From contig NC_039512.1 of the NCBI RefSeq assembly GCF_003672135.1, positions 11,796,874-11,860,873 on the forward strand: a DNA stretch of 64,000 bases, read 5' to 3'. How positions within the stretch are numbered: position 1 is the first letter of the stretch; each line of letters starts with the position of its first letter. The translations under genes and the position numbers were made by a program. The notes below the pieces were generated by a model. That model was not told the DNA's origin. It was given only the letters and a program-made list of their open reading frames with translations, and searched no databases. The DNA is from Ooceraea biroi. Lineage: Eukaryota; Arthropoda; Insecta; Hymenoptera; Formicidae. Positions 19,870-32,539 of the stretch are shown here, one piece after another.

Positions 19870-22800
19870 GCAAATTAAAGTCTCGTCAGCCGACCTACCT
19901 CGTTGCGTCCCACTGACCCCATTTCCTCTCGTGCTCCTTCCCGCTCCTATCGAGCGAAAAGGACGTCCAAGGATTCGAGTCAGTCGGGGTTCGTCCCGCG
20001 TGTCGGGAGAAGGAGAACGATCGCGAGCGACGAGAAAAAGAGGACGCGCGGACGATACCTGAAGAGACTCATGGATCCTCGGATCTCTGAACGTTTGGAT
20101 CCTTGGATCCCCTTCCTTCTCTCGTTGGATGGCTGAGTCTTGGAATTCCTTTTAGGACTCCTGTGACTCTTGAAATTTTTCAGGCGTCAGTCCTTTGGAC
20201 ATTTCGATCTTTGATCTTCTAGATCTTTCAGATCCAAGTATCACCTAGGTTTTAATTTTTCGAATTAAAAGTTTTGAAATAGGAATTTATATGCTGATGT
20301 CTTCTCTCTGATAATATGTCTTCCTTTGACATTTATAATTTAAATGATCAAAGTCCTCTCTGATCATTGAATCGCCATATTCTAAAGTCCTTTCAATCAT
20401 TGAATCATTCTTAAATTTTTACATATTCTTCGATTGTTCAATCCTTAGATCCTAAGATATCTAGTTAGAGAAGGAGGCAAGTAATCGAATGTAGGCGAAG
20501 AAAGGAGACACTTCGTGGACAAGGACGCACGCGTGGTGGGGATCGTGCGAGAGAGAAAGAGATAGTGGCGAACGAAAGGGGAGTCGGCGGAGGAACGGAG
20601 AAAGAGAGAAAAAAGGGTCAAACTCGTTTTCGTTTTCGTCGCTAATTAGACTCGTTAACCGCCTCTTCTGGCGTAGCAGGCGTAGCCATAACCGGGCGAC
20701 TTCTCTCTTCGGCTCCGCGGAGAGGAAGCGAACGGAACACGGCCACCACTGATGCTCGGAGGCTAGTTTGTTCTCGTCGCCCAGTCCTCCAGGGTGCGTT
20801 TGCCTTGATCGCCCCTCTCGGCTATCCGACATGCGTGCAACATTCGCGCGAAATTGCACCTGCGACCCTCTGCCTTCGCCCTGCCTTTCGCTTGTCTCCC
20901 TCTTTCTCTCTTCGAATGTTCCTCTTGGCGACGCGTGCGAGGGAAAACGTTCTTCAAGATGGTGGTAGTGGTTGTGCCGATGGTCGTGTTGCTTGTTTGT
21001 GAACGGACTATTTGAAATGTATACACCTATACACGCGTGCTGTCAATCGTCCGCATCTCCATTTGTGGTGAAGATCCTGAAAGGCGAAGTAAAGCGAAAA
21101 ATTGACGGATGTGGCCAGATAGTCCCCAGATTCCTGATTAGATTGTTATTTATTTAGATGGGTGTCACGGTTTCGGCCAGTTTTGGATAAAAAAAAGAAG
21201 GCACGTTACCGCATCCGTAAGAATAAAAAGAACTCTGACAGTTTTAACATACGCTAACATGGAGATTCGGACCAAATTCGGTTTGAGTGATTTGCTCGAT
21301 GAGCACAAGTGACAGGAGGCTTAAAATTAGAGGTAAGAAGGAACGTCCCACAGGTTAACTTGATTAGACATCTGTCGTTTAAGATATTGATAATCTTTGT
21401 GAAAATAATGACAGATTTTATAATCACAATAAGATGGTTGTATCATTCGAGTTTTCATAAATGACAGTTTGCATAATTGAAAGATCTCAGACATCTAGAT
21501 ATCTATTTGCCTTCAATTATATGTACTTCAATTCTTGATTTTCAGAATTATTTGATAAATCAGGAATCTCGATATTTCAAGAGGTTCTGAATTATTCTCG
21601 ATCTTTCAAGGTAACTTAATTCTTGCGTCGTGAAATCCCTAAGGCTTGCGATCATTTCACGTCAAGCGTTCTGAATTCTCGTACGCTGTTGAACCGTTTA
21701 ACTCCACTGAGCTTCCAGATCTCTCTTTGTAGTGGCATGTCGACTGCGTTATCTTTTCGTGCATCCATTCCACCAAACAACCAATCCGCGCGGATCCACT
21801 CACTCAAGTTCGCGCCGTGGAAAATCGCGGCAGCCCGATACGTTCATTCATCATGCGGCCTCTTCATCGTGTAACACGCTGAAAAATGATGCTTATCTCG
21901 CGGTCGACTCATGGCGCACCGATGTTCATTTTACCATCGGCCTATCAGCGATCAGTTAGCTGCTCGGTGTCTCAATCTACTTCGTCCTAGAGAGAGCAGA
22001 AAAGAAAGAGAGAGAGAGAGAGAGAAAGAAAGGTAGGATACATCCTGCCGCCGCGCAGCGGATCACGTGTACGTGTGACCCGTCACTTTTCCAGATTGGT
22101 AACGCCGATTCTCGGTCCTCCCTTCGTCCTGCTCGTCCTTTTTCAGTTAGGTAGCCGACCATTAGTCTCACATATTCTAGATGGCATCCCGATCCCGGCA
22201 TATAACCATTTCCTCTCGCCGAACGGAGGATACGGCATGGCATCGTGAAACCAATCCGCGCCTGTCAGCATCGACGGTCCTTATCGGCGCCGTGATTAAT
22301 TATTTTCACGGAGGATACCTTGCTATTTGTTCAAGACACTCCGTCTCCCGCCTCCTCTCTTCCTCCCCCCCTCGTCCTTTCCACCGCGCGAACCAGTTGT
22401 CGGCGATCCTTGCGCGACTCGCGGCACGACGACGTTGGCATGGAATGTTTGGGAATTTTTATCTTCATTTCGCTCGACCGGTGTACAAGTCCGGCAAATT
22501 TCTCAATAACCTGATTGCTGCTCGTGCCTTCATTTAATCCCATGCTTAAATGATGAGAAATGTAAATCTTCTAGTGTTACACTGGAGTTAATGCTGACAT
22601 TTCCAGAACTTTGCAAAAAATATCAGAAAACATTTCAATATACTAGTTCAACATGTTTTTTACATAAATACAAATCTAAAAATGTAGTCTAAGGTACTAA
22701 ACGTTTAACAAAGCTATTTTCTTTGAAAACTTGCAGAATTGTTCCATATTTACATCGCCGTTTAAATATTCTTGAGAAAATTCTAGCGTTTCCACAAGTT

Positions 22801-22900
22801 TTTCAATCATGATTAATCACTCGATCATCGTTCAAAACCAGTCAACTTCTTCCAATCAAATTCCCGCAAAACAGGAAAATATCAAGCATATTGTTGTGTG
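19870..22900. other. Non-coding spacer of mixed composition
   Basis: A CG-rich part (19.9-20.1 and 20.5-20.9 kb) is followed by low-complexity DNA rich in GGATC/GATCTT words (20.08-20.46 kb). A GA run lies at 22007-22024. No coding domain seen on either strand. Confidence 0.55.
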
Positions 22901-22919
22901 TTTAATGCACGATGTAAAT

Positions 22920-23260
22920 GCAACCGCTGTGTGCCAGGGTGTCCTTGGCTGTCTATATGCCGGGCACGATGCATGATACCGTATTTCTTACATAAAGCGG
23001 ACATTGACGTCCGCTACAGGGTCTAATACTCGCTGTGGGCGGCCATATTGGATCGTGATATGGGCCTGCAATTAAGGCCGAGTAGGCCACCCGGGCTCGG
23101 AGGAGCGCGATAAGGTGAGCTTTGCCGTGGCCGCGTCTCAGGGCTAAGCTTGACCTTCTTGGCCCCCCTACGTTCCTCGCTGCGCGCTGGAGGTTAGGTC
23201 ACGATTAAGTACCGATTGGGTGGGCCTAATAACCGGGGACTGTATGCAGAACTTTCACCG
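22920..23260. other. GC-rich island, candidate conserved non-coding element
   Basis: About 340 bp of high-GC sequence bounded by AT-rich DNA, with the inverted pair GCGGAC/GTCCGC (about 22997-23015) and a GGCGGCCATATTGG word. No reading frame of note. Its sharp borders and location between two genes suggest a regulatory element, not proven. Confidence 0.35.
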
Positions 23261-23299
23261 AGGGTACATCGACCTGCGACGGATCGAAACAAATCATTT

Positions 23300-25900
23300 T
23301 ACGGTCGCTTGCGTAATACCACTAGGATATTTTTCAGTCTCGGAGCTCCGGAGCGGTCTAACTGCAGCTTTAGGATTGTTGATTAATGCTCTAATCTAAT
23401 TCTCTTTTCAACTTGATCGAATCGAATTGATTTATTGACGAATCTCGATTATTATATCGATTAAATTTATGCAGATTTCACTTTTAGTACTTTGGATTGA
23501 AACTTTCGTTATTCTTTTCCGTTTTGAATGTCTCCAAACAAGATTTTCTGATTAAACGTTCATAACTTTGAAGCTATAAAGCTTTTAATGCTGAAAATGT
23601 TATATTTTTTTAGATAATATATAGATTATTGTAGATAATATATACATGTATTATCAATTATTAAATTTGTGCAAATTTCGATCTTTGCATCTTCGAAGTT
23701 TTTGACTTCTTAATTTGAATAGTTACTTCTGATACTTCTTATGCTTTGAAGATCTTTCTATCCAGAGCTTCTGATCTTTACCTGAACATCTAAATATTCT
23801 TTAGAAATATTCTTCGCCTTCATAGACGAGTTCGGCGATAAAGCTCGTCCTCCCTCAGCATGGTCGCATCCTCCGATCAGATAAACGAGCGAGTCTCGGT
23901 ATGCAAATCCTAAATGAACTAATGAAGATTAAGAATGGTAGTAGTAAAAGAGTTCGCCTCATTTCGAAAACATTTCTGCCCCCTAACGACCCTGCAACAC
24001 TGCGCATTCCTGTGAGATCCGGGCTCCCGCCATTGTCCACGTGGGATTTAATAATGTCAAGCCTGCAGGACCTCCTAGGGCGAACTTTGGCTAACCGCGG
24101 GGTCAAATCTATCCTGGGGCTGTCATCGCCGGACCGGACGCAACGGTAGCCACCTGAGATTATCATCTCCAACGGTAGCGATGAGGGATTCCTCTTAATA
24201 GCTCGACGAATTTTTTGGACGTCTCTCAAACGCTTCCTCGTGTCCCTTCCTGGAATCGGCGGTTTTGTAATATTTTAGTCGAGCAGAATCAATGCGTGGC
24301 TCTTTAATAAGGTATCGGTAACGGTTTCGGTAAGAGTTAACGAAAGGGCGTGTGACAGAAGGAGATCCTGAGAATAAAAAGGAGCATAGTGAGAAGAACA
24401 TTGGCATTTTTTCAGGAGGGAGCGAAAGTTTAATTGGCAGATTCTTTGCCGATGTCCGCTTTGAGTTTATGCCGCAATGGTGTTATATATGTCGATTACG
24501 TAAAGTCGTGAAAGAGTTTCACGATTCCTAAAGATGGATTCTTATATATCCAAACATTACTCAATAAAATTAAAACTTAAAACTTTTTGAGTAATTTACA
24601 TTTCCCTCGAAATATTGATTTTAATTTTTTTTGAGAAGTTCTTTAATGATCAATCTTCAAGTCTAGGAAGAGCGATATACCTGTGACTCATCTCAAAACT
24701 CCCAAACCTGCTTTAACAATATTTCACTGTCCTAGCAGACTTTAGCACAACCTTTTTGCATAAACACGATTATTCGGATCCTTAATACATATCTCCGGGG
24801 CAGCCAGCTGAGCCAGGTGGGTGGAGCGGGGGACGGACAATTATTAGAATCCCCGATGAAATTTATTCGCGCGCGTCGCGAAACAAATGCGCGCATCCGT
24901 GAGTCCAAGCGCGCTTCATCGTTCTAAGCGGCGCTAAAACATGAATGCATCGGCATAGGACGGGAGGGGAAGAAGGGGGAAAGGGGTTCATCCGCCCTCG
25001 GGGCCCTTCGCCCACTCCACCACCCTCCACCTTTTCGCTCGCGCCAAATGAACCGTACCTGGACTTATTTTCACTCCCATCCCATTCGCCGGGCTCGTCC
25101 AAGCGCGAGGTGATAAATCACCGCGCCATAAACAACCAATATTTCTCGTCGAATGTTTACCGAGTACGCTTTAAATGCCTTGTTAAAACAAACCTACGCC
25201 CGTACGAGGTGGACTGCGCCCTTTTTGCCTTCCCTCTGTGGCTCCCCCCTCGCCCAGCATCCATGCCCATCCGACGAGTATATATCACGACCAGCGCCGA
25301 CGTAAACTCTCTCCCTGACCCTTCGCGAAGCTTCGCCTTCGGATGGCAAGGAAGGGCGAAGGTTAAAGAACGCAAGAGGTTACTACTCGAAGAGAGAAAA
25401 AAAGAACGCGATACTTTATATACTCCCGTGAGTGTTAGGTGGAAGATGGAGGAGGAAAACGACAGAGTAGTGCGTTTGTCGTCCCCCGTTAACTCCGCCA
25501 ATCCACTTTTTGTCGATTCAGATAAAACTCTGAACATTTCGTGAATAATCTTTTATATACATGCACATTTCTCATACAATATTTCAATATTTATACTACT
25601 TTATATACTGCTTGAACTGCGTTTAAGACTAAGCTCTGCCCCAAACTTGACAAGCGTCCAGTTTAGGCCTCCCTTCTGTGATTCTGTGCAACAGTGATTA
25701 CGTATTAGACGTGTTACAGTATGCAAAATATGTAACCATAATGTAGAATAAAAAAAATCAACGACAAGTATGAGAAAGAGGGGGAGAGAAGGTCCCGCAG
25801 GTGAATATATACCGTTTCTCGATCCTCCTCGGGAAAAGTACGAAAGTTATGGGAAAAGGCGCGGGGTCGGGGCGTGTCCCATAGCTCATCATCCGATTGA
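23300..25900. other. AT-rich spacer with short GC patches
   Basis: Patches at about 24.0-24.2 and 24.8-25.3 kb are CpG-rich; between them lie degenerate TTGAAGATC-like words. Long open frames at 24.9-25.5 kb on both strands overlap each other and show no domain. Nothing else seen. Confidence 0.5.
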
Positions 25901-25932
25901 GTTATAGTGCGTTAAGGAGCCGAACTTCTCGG

Positions 25933-25954
25933 GGCCCGTTCTCCTGGACGGGCC
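25933..25954. other. Perfect 7-bp stem hairpin in a GC block
   Basis: GGCCCGT, an 8-nt loop, then ACGGGCC, inside a GC-rich patch of about 25.85-26.0 kb. No poly-T follows and no gene ends nearby, so it is not called a terminator. Confidence 0.5.
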
Positions 25955-26121
25955 TAAACGCCACTTCGGAACAAATCGCGCCCACGACGAAAGGAGCCGG
26001 TCTCGGGAGGCGAGATGAAATTAGTGATGAATAGCTCCTCGTCGATGACCTACCGCTCTCCCGCGTGTAAATGCTTCGTTAAACCACTCGAGAAAGGAAT
26101 GGAAACACACGGCGAGAGAAC

Positions 26122-26147
<26 letters not shown>
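26122..26147. repeat. (GA)n microsatellite
   Basis: Thirteen GA units followed by GGGAGGGAGGG. GA runs can be bound by GAGA-factor-like proteins in insects; binding here is not shown. Confidence 0.95.
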
Positions 26148-26149
<2 letters not shown>

Positions 26150-26152
<3 letters not shown>

Positions 26153-29100
26153 AGGGATTGAAAGAAAGGTCGAACTTCTTGACTGCCACGGGAAATGAGC
26201 TGACTTTGTCTTCGCGTAGACCGAGAAACGAGTATCGCGAGTTCCTGATCTACGAGCTGCGCGTGTCAACGAGTTATCGATCAGCACAGTTTATCGCAGG
26301 TTTTAACGTGGCGAGGAATCAATCAAACATTATCGGACAGTAATCTGTTGATTCAGCCAACGGTAAATGTTCGCCGACAGAAGCGGTCGCGAATGTGGTT
26401 TCAAAGAAGAAATTTGTACTTGTAAGTGTTTGGACCTCAAGCACTTAGCTGTGGATTATAAACTATGCGTTAGATCTTGGATATAGATTCTAAATTTTAG
26501 AAATCATGGCTCTAGCATGAATTTCTAATGTCTTGATATATCAATCCTTAATATTTTCTATGATATTAAAGTCTTATAATTTTTACTTTAATCATTTGTT
26601 CACATTTCGTGATCTTAAAAAAAAGTGCATCTGATGTCTTCAAATATTTAAACCTTATTGAAGATCTAAATTTGTTTTAATTAGTATAAAATTAAAGTTT
26701 TAATCTTGTAATCTTGTAAGATATCATTTCACTTATTTAATATTACTTCTGCAATTAATTTGTTACCTTTTCATACAAAAATAATACATTTATTTTTGTT
26801 AGCGTAGTTTTACTTTAATCCTATCGACATAAATCCTAAGCGCGCTGACAGACACTGACATTTATTGGTGTCACAATCGTGCGTCTTGCTGTTTTACTTT
26901 CACAGCGCGCGTTAATAAATGGCAAATGAAAAAATTGCAGGATATTTATCTGCGTCCGTTTAGTGGCCGACCAAGCCACCGGAGGGTATGCTCGTGCTAG
27001 TGGAGCGTTGCTTGAAAAACACCCTGTAGACATAGCAGACATGGCCACTGCTCGGTTATCAACCGATCGGGAGTAAATCTCCCAACCACTGTCAGGCAGC
27101 GTTCGACAGGCACGATAGCGAATTAACTCCGGGATAAATGGTGCCTCCTAGGAGGTTCCATTCACGAAATTTCTCCCTAGCGACACGGATTCACCGATAG
27201 AACGCATCTTTCAAGAATCGAAGCCAGCTTTGAGAACTCGCTTCGGGGTTCGCACCCAAAAAAGAGTAGCATCTTATTTTTTATCCATTACTTTGTACCT
27301 TGAGGCAATATTCCGTCATCAATTAAGGAAACAAAAGTTCTAAAATTTACATATGTTAAAATTCTTCGAAAATCAAATACATCCAGGAATTAATAATTAA
27401 TTTTCTACGAATCAAAATGCTTGAAAAAAGATACTTTTTTCTAAAATAGTAGTTGTAGAAGTAAGAATTCAAACAGCAGAAGTAAAGATGTTTCAAAAGT
27501 TTAAGTTCCGGAGCAAGAAACGTTCCACAGTTTACGCGCTCTTGGAGGTATATTCGTAGTTTTAAGCGTTTCCTTCTTAGCTTATTAGAGACAACGCGAG
27601 AACATTCTTCGCGAAAAGCTCATGAATATTGTACCAGCCAGTGGGGAGGAGAGAAAAAAGCTTCAATTTGCATCGGCCGCCATTCTTCAGCTCCTTTGAA
27701 TTCCGTCGCTATAGCGACTTTTGTCCAGATCGTACCACAATGGCCACTATCTTCTCTCCCCCAACCGGCTCTCCTGCTCTTCCTGGAGAGAAACTCGGTG
27801 CAAACAAAGAATCCTCCCTGCGCCCTCTCGGGAGAAAAGGGCCAAAACGACGAAAAAGGTCGATACACGAATAAGCGATGCGCCGGTTGGATAATCCAAG
27901 AAAAAAGACCCCCGCGAAACGTGAACTCGCACTGTGGCGAACCATCGCCCACCCCGTCCCTTTGCCTACCCATCGGAGATAGGAGCATGTATAGGGTGGA
28001 TCTTCGGAAACTCACCAGATTTCAGGATTTTAGATGACGGTGGAATAAATATAACAGAAAACTGTTTGCGTTCCTCAATATGTGAGGATTTCCTGGAGAA
28101 ATATATAATTTTATAAAGTTCTGTTAGTGTGTCATTTTTTCAGAAATTTTAAAAGCTAAGAACGCGTTCGACCTCAGTATAAAATATACTGTGAGGTTTA
28201 TGCAAGATAATTCGGTCGTTTCGTGCACATAATTAACATTATAATATTTATATTACTAATCTCAAGTACGTAGCGCGCGGAGGTAATAGTCCTAATGAAA
28301 ACAGTTGAACAATCTAATTGCCTAGAAGCCACAGGGATTACTTAAACGGGCGACTGTGTAATTAACAGCACCAACTTTAATGAACTAATTGAACGCCACG
28401 CATCGTTAATAGCCGATAGAGCAAAGCACGACTAGCGCGATATAAATGACGCGCATCTACCGTATGTATAATGCATTCGCATTCAACGACGATATGCAAA
28501 GTGATGCTACGGCGAGTAGGAATTGTTTAAGGAAGCCGAGAGCATCGTTATTCCACATTTGTGTTCGCGCGTTAGATTTTCTGAACATAATCGTTGCCGT
28601 AACCGGCGAATATCCCGTGGTATTAACCGATGCTAATTGATACTCAAAAGTTTTCATGCAAATCGCGATTCTTTAACGGCTGAAACGTTTTAGGAATATC
28701 CCGGCTTCGCCATTTACATCTGAACCTACGCAAATTACTATTTCTGGAATTTATATCTAAAGGATGTAACCATTTGGCGCTCCGTAATTTTTGCTAATAT
28801 TTACACTAGTGCGATTTAGTACGTACACTCTAAAATATTGATACAATAATTCATATTAATACTCATTAATAATCATAATCATAAATAATATTTAAAATTC
28901 CAGAAATTATTTAAACAATAAATTTTTGATACTATATATTATTACTGATAATATTAGTATATCCATTTATCGTAGCAACGTTCCGCTCAGCTGAGCCTCA
29001 TCTGTCGATACTACAATAATGCATATTGACGACGCGTACGTCAATACTGATCGAAGAACCAGAGATTCGTCTTCGGGCGATCCGGTTCGGTTCTCGTTGA

Positions 29101-32100
29101 ATCAGCGCCGCGCGCCCTTCGATCGACGGACCGTCTTGCGGCCCTCTCGAAGGGCCCCGCGCTATCTCGGAAGTGGATCCCGGAGGATCGCGTTCAGCGA
29201 GTGATTCGTTAAAGGACCGTGAGGGATTCCCCCTTTTCGCCTTCCCGACAATTCTCCCAACGAGGATTTACGCGCTCGACGGAACCGTTCGGTCACGTAA
29301 CTTTCGCGAATATTTGGGGACCTACGGAGAAAAAGGGTGGTCTCGGTCCCGTGGGGTGTACAGAGAGGACGAAGGAAAGGGCAGGGGGGGAAGAAGGGAG
29401 CGACAAAGCGAACAAAGCGAGCGGCGTGACTGCGGTGGCCAATGGGAGTCCCGCGCGAGGAGACATCGGGATCGAATCAGTTTATGCGCGACAGGTTCTG
29501 GAAGAGAGAGATAGGGATAGAGGAAGAAGACAGGAGGAGACGCGGATGCGAGGGAAAGAGGAACGCGCACGCGGGGATACACACACACAAGCAAGCAAGG
29601 AGGAGAGAGAAAGAGAAGGGAGAGGATGAGCGAGAGTGAGATAGCGAGGGGCCAACCAGACCGTACACTTTGCCAACTCTCCGACCTTCTGGTTTGCCGC
29701 CATGGAGAGGCATTATTTACAACGAAGTCTCCGGTAGACAATGCCGGGTACCCGCGGCCATCTTTCGTTCCTTTTCTGTTCCCTATATGCAGCAGCATCT
29801 GCCGCGGTCGTTCCGTCAGGAAGCTCCCCGATTCTCTTTCTCTCTCTTTCTTGTCCTGCCTCTGTAGCTAAATGAATAAATAAAGGAATGTAAATGCCAT
29901 ACTCGCAATAGAGTTCGGTTCGAATCGTTAAATTTTGAGTTGTATTTATTGCAGTCTGTTCCCTTTGGAGCAGGAAATAAAAGGGTGGCCGGTTACGCTG
30001 GAACATCCTGTACATATCTGTTCCTCTGCCTCCCTTATCGCAGTTGTGAGGGAGCGCGTCCTGTTTTCTCGCACGATTCTCTTTCTTTCGCTCGTTTATC
30101 ACATGAACAGCAACCTACGCGGTAGTTACGTTGCTAACATTACTCGCTATCGTTATCATAAACTCGCTGAGGAGCTTCGTTCGCGAGGAGAGAATACGTC
30201 TGGATTCATACCAGGTGTTAGCCAACGAAAGGCGTACACTTATCGCCTGTACCTATACTCATTACGTTCAACTATAGATTACAAAGTTGACGGTGAAAAA
30301 GATAACAAAGGCATCGATAACATCTCTTTATATTACAAACGAAGATAAGAAATTTGGAAGTTTATTCAAAACTGATTAAATTTTGTACTGAAAATAGCTG
30401 ACAGATTTAAGAATAATCTTCGAGATACCAATTTGTCTAAAATTAATAACTCCAAACCAGACTTTTATCAATTCAAATTCAACGTCATTATTAACAAGCG
30501 CGACGCACCCGGTATCGATATTCAACATATCGATATTTAAATGTGAACTGTCCTTCTAATTAATCATCTGAATAAAAGACCGATTAAAATTGTAGATATT
30601 TATGGATGATGATTTGTATTCTGGGATAGAGAGAGAGAGGATCAAAGAAAAAACGAGAAAAAATTCTTTATACTTCCGAGGGCAAAAAAACGAGATAGGA
30701 CGGCGTCGGCCACCCCTTCGAAGGGGTATCCCGTCTGATAGAGATCCGTCTGAGATTCTTCATGAGCGTCCATTAAGTGTGTCTCGGAGGCTGCGAATTA
30801 CACGAATATAAAGTGTCATGCATATTCATAATGAGTACCTCGAGTACTCCGACGAGCGTACATTATACGCATACATAAAATGTCCGTCACGAATATTCAT
30901 AAAAAAGTGACTTCTTCCTCCACGATACATCTATTTATTTATTCAATTATTTGTTTGTTAATTCATCGTTATGACAAACATTATGCAATTATATTTTACA
31001 TTTGTCTATCATCTTACTTTTTCTATAGTAAAATATTCCAGTACCATTCGTCGCATTTCCTCGCATTGGGATCATTGAAATCAATAATCGTTGAAAAACA
31101 ATCTTACAATTTTGGTATCATGGCTGAATAATGCTGAAATGTCTCTCCATCTCGCGAACACTTCGATTACAAATTTGAGCGATTCGGCTGGTCGCGGTTG
31201 GATCTTACGAAACGGATCGGATTTCACCTTGCGCGGTCATTCTAAAAGGAGCAAAAGGGCGGCTGAACGTAACGGCGATCGCGGGTCAACGCGCCCGACT
31301 TTTTCCCGAGTTTATGAGCAAAAGAGAACGACGCGAACCTCTGAACGTCGCATGATGCCGGCGCATCAGAGGATCGCCGGTGGGTCCAGTTGCAGCGCGC
31401 CAAAACGAGAAGTTTCCCCGCACCGCATTTTCTTGCGTACCGACATACATCGGTAACGCGTGCCTCTGTCACCCTCTCGGCGGCCATCTGCCGTGTCCGG
31501 CAGCCCCCATCGGCCGATCGAATCGACGAGGACGACGACGACGGCGGCCTTATCGTTACTTTAACGTGAGAGCGAGAGGCGCGGGTCCATGGAAAGAGGA
31601 GGAAACATGTAAAACAAAAAAAGGAATTACATCCTCGCGATATCAGCGGAAGCAATGGCGCTGAATAGCAGCTGACCGGCTTACCCTTCTTGTTCAGAAA
31701 CGAGTCCGGAATGGACACACATATATGTGCACATTCGCCGTGTCCATAATTAACGCGAGCCTCCCTGCTACAATCCGGCGAAATTTTGCGAGTCGATCGT
31801 TTCGTGCGTTCCTTCGGCTCGTATTTAGGGCGGTCGAACTCTTTTACCTTGTTACCGAATTTACTTTTTATCTACTTTATTACTAAAGTGGACCACGTAC
31901 TGTTTCGTAAAAAGCCTAAATGTAAGTAATTGATTAATAAGCTTTAATTTTTCTGTTTTCTTTTTTATCGATTTGCGTTGTCGTTATCTTTAAAATAATA
32001 TCAATTAGAAAAAATTGTAATAGTGCAGAATTTTTAATATCACTTTAAATTTAATTAAAGTCCACATTTCATGAACATTCGAATTTACAAAAGCTCTGAA

Positions 32101-32260
32101 CATTTGAGTCTCAAGTTCGTTAAACTTTTAGTGTCACTTTTTTTATATTTGTACCCTTTAGAATTCATCAAATATTTTTGACTTTGACAGATTTGAAATT
32201 TGAGATTTTTAAATGTTTTGAGCTTCAAGTCTGAAGGAATCCATTTGCAAAAACACGAAA
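26150..32260. other. Gene-poor spacer
   Basis: Alternating AT-rich and CpG-rich stretches with purine-rich runs at about 29.34-29.66 kb. Open frames up to 158 codons at 29.3-29.8 and 31.2-31.7 kb follow base composition and show no domain. No RNA gene recognised. Confidence 0.5.
30712..30727. other. Perfect 16-bp palindrome
   Basis: ACCCCTTCGAAGGGGT reads the same on both strands. Its centre TTCGAA resembles half of a heat-shock-element array (NTTCNNGAAN), but only one pair is present. Confidence 0.6.
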
Positions 32261-32269
32261 GTGATTCTG

Positions 32270-32335
32270 TTTCCTACCGAAGGATCACTCCTTCCCGCTT
32301 GTACCACCTATTACCAAACACCCTGTATATATCGA
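32270..32335 (-). repeat. Possible terminal fragment of a dispersed repeat
   Basis: On the minus strand the sequence reads TACAGGGTGTTTGGTAATAG then GTGGTACAAGCGGGAAGGAG. This resembles a repeat end that I recall from insect genomes; the family name is not certain and no second copy is in the window. Confidence 0.35.
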
Positions 32336-32436
32336 GCCGACGATGAACGCTCGCCGACCTCGCCGCCTTCACAACCGCCCCAATAAAAACTCCTCCTCTA
32401 GTCTCGCTCCTCGTTGTCTCTCCTGTCCGTCCTCTT

Positions 32437-32454
32437 TCTCTCTCTCTCTCTCTC
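32437..32454. repeat. (TC)9 microsatellite
   Basis: Simple TC run inside a pyrimidine-rich tract of about 32.40-32.48 kb. Confidence 0.92.
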
Positions 32455-32539
32455 CCTCGTTCCCTCTTTTTTTCTCCCTCGTTTTCCTCTCCTCGAAACC
32501 CCCTCATGAGACAGACGCATCCGACGTTTGACAGAACAA

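Noticed and set aside
21196..21210. AAGGCACG, the start of miR-124
   Set aside because: The match stops after eight bases (TTACC follows instead of CGGTGAATGCC) and no precursor fold is seen.
24945..25544. 199-codon plus-strand frame facing a 126-codon minus-strand frame
   Set aside because: Both follow the CpG-rich composition and have no recognisable family.
27221..27240. AAGCCAGCTTTGAGAACTCG, resembling the 3' part of miR-2/miR-13 family microRNAs
   Set aside because: The seed ATCACAG is missing and no hairpin partner is visible nearby. The shared AGCCAGCTTTGA is likely chance.
29322..29798. 158-codon minus-strand frame with Leu/Ser-rich repeats
   Set aside because: A translation of a purine-rich tract; overlapping frames exist in several phases.
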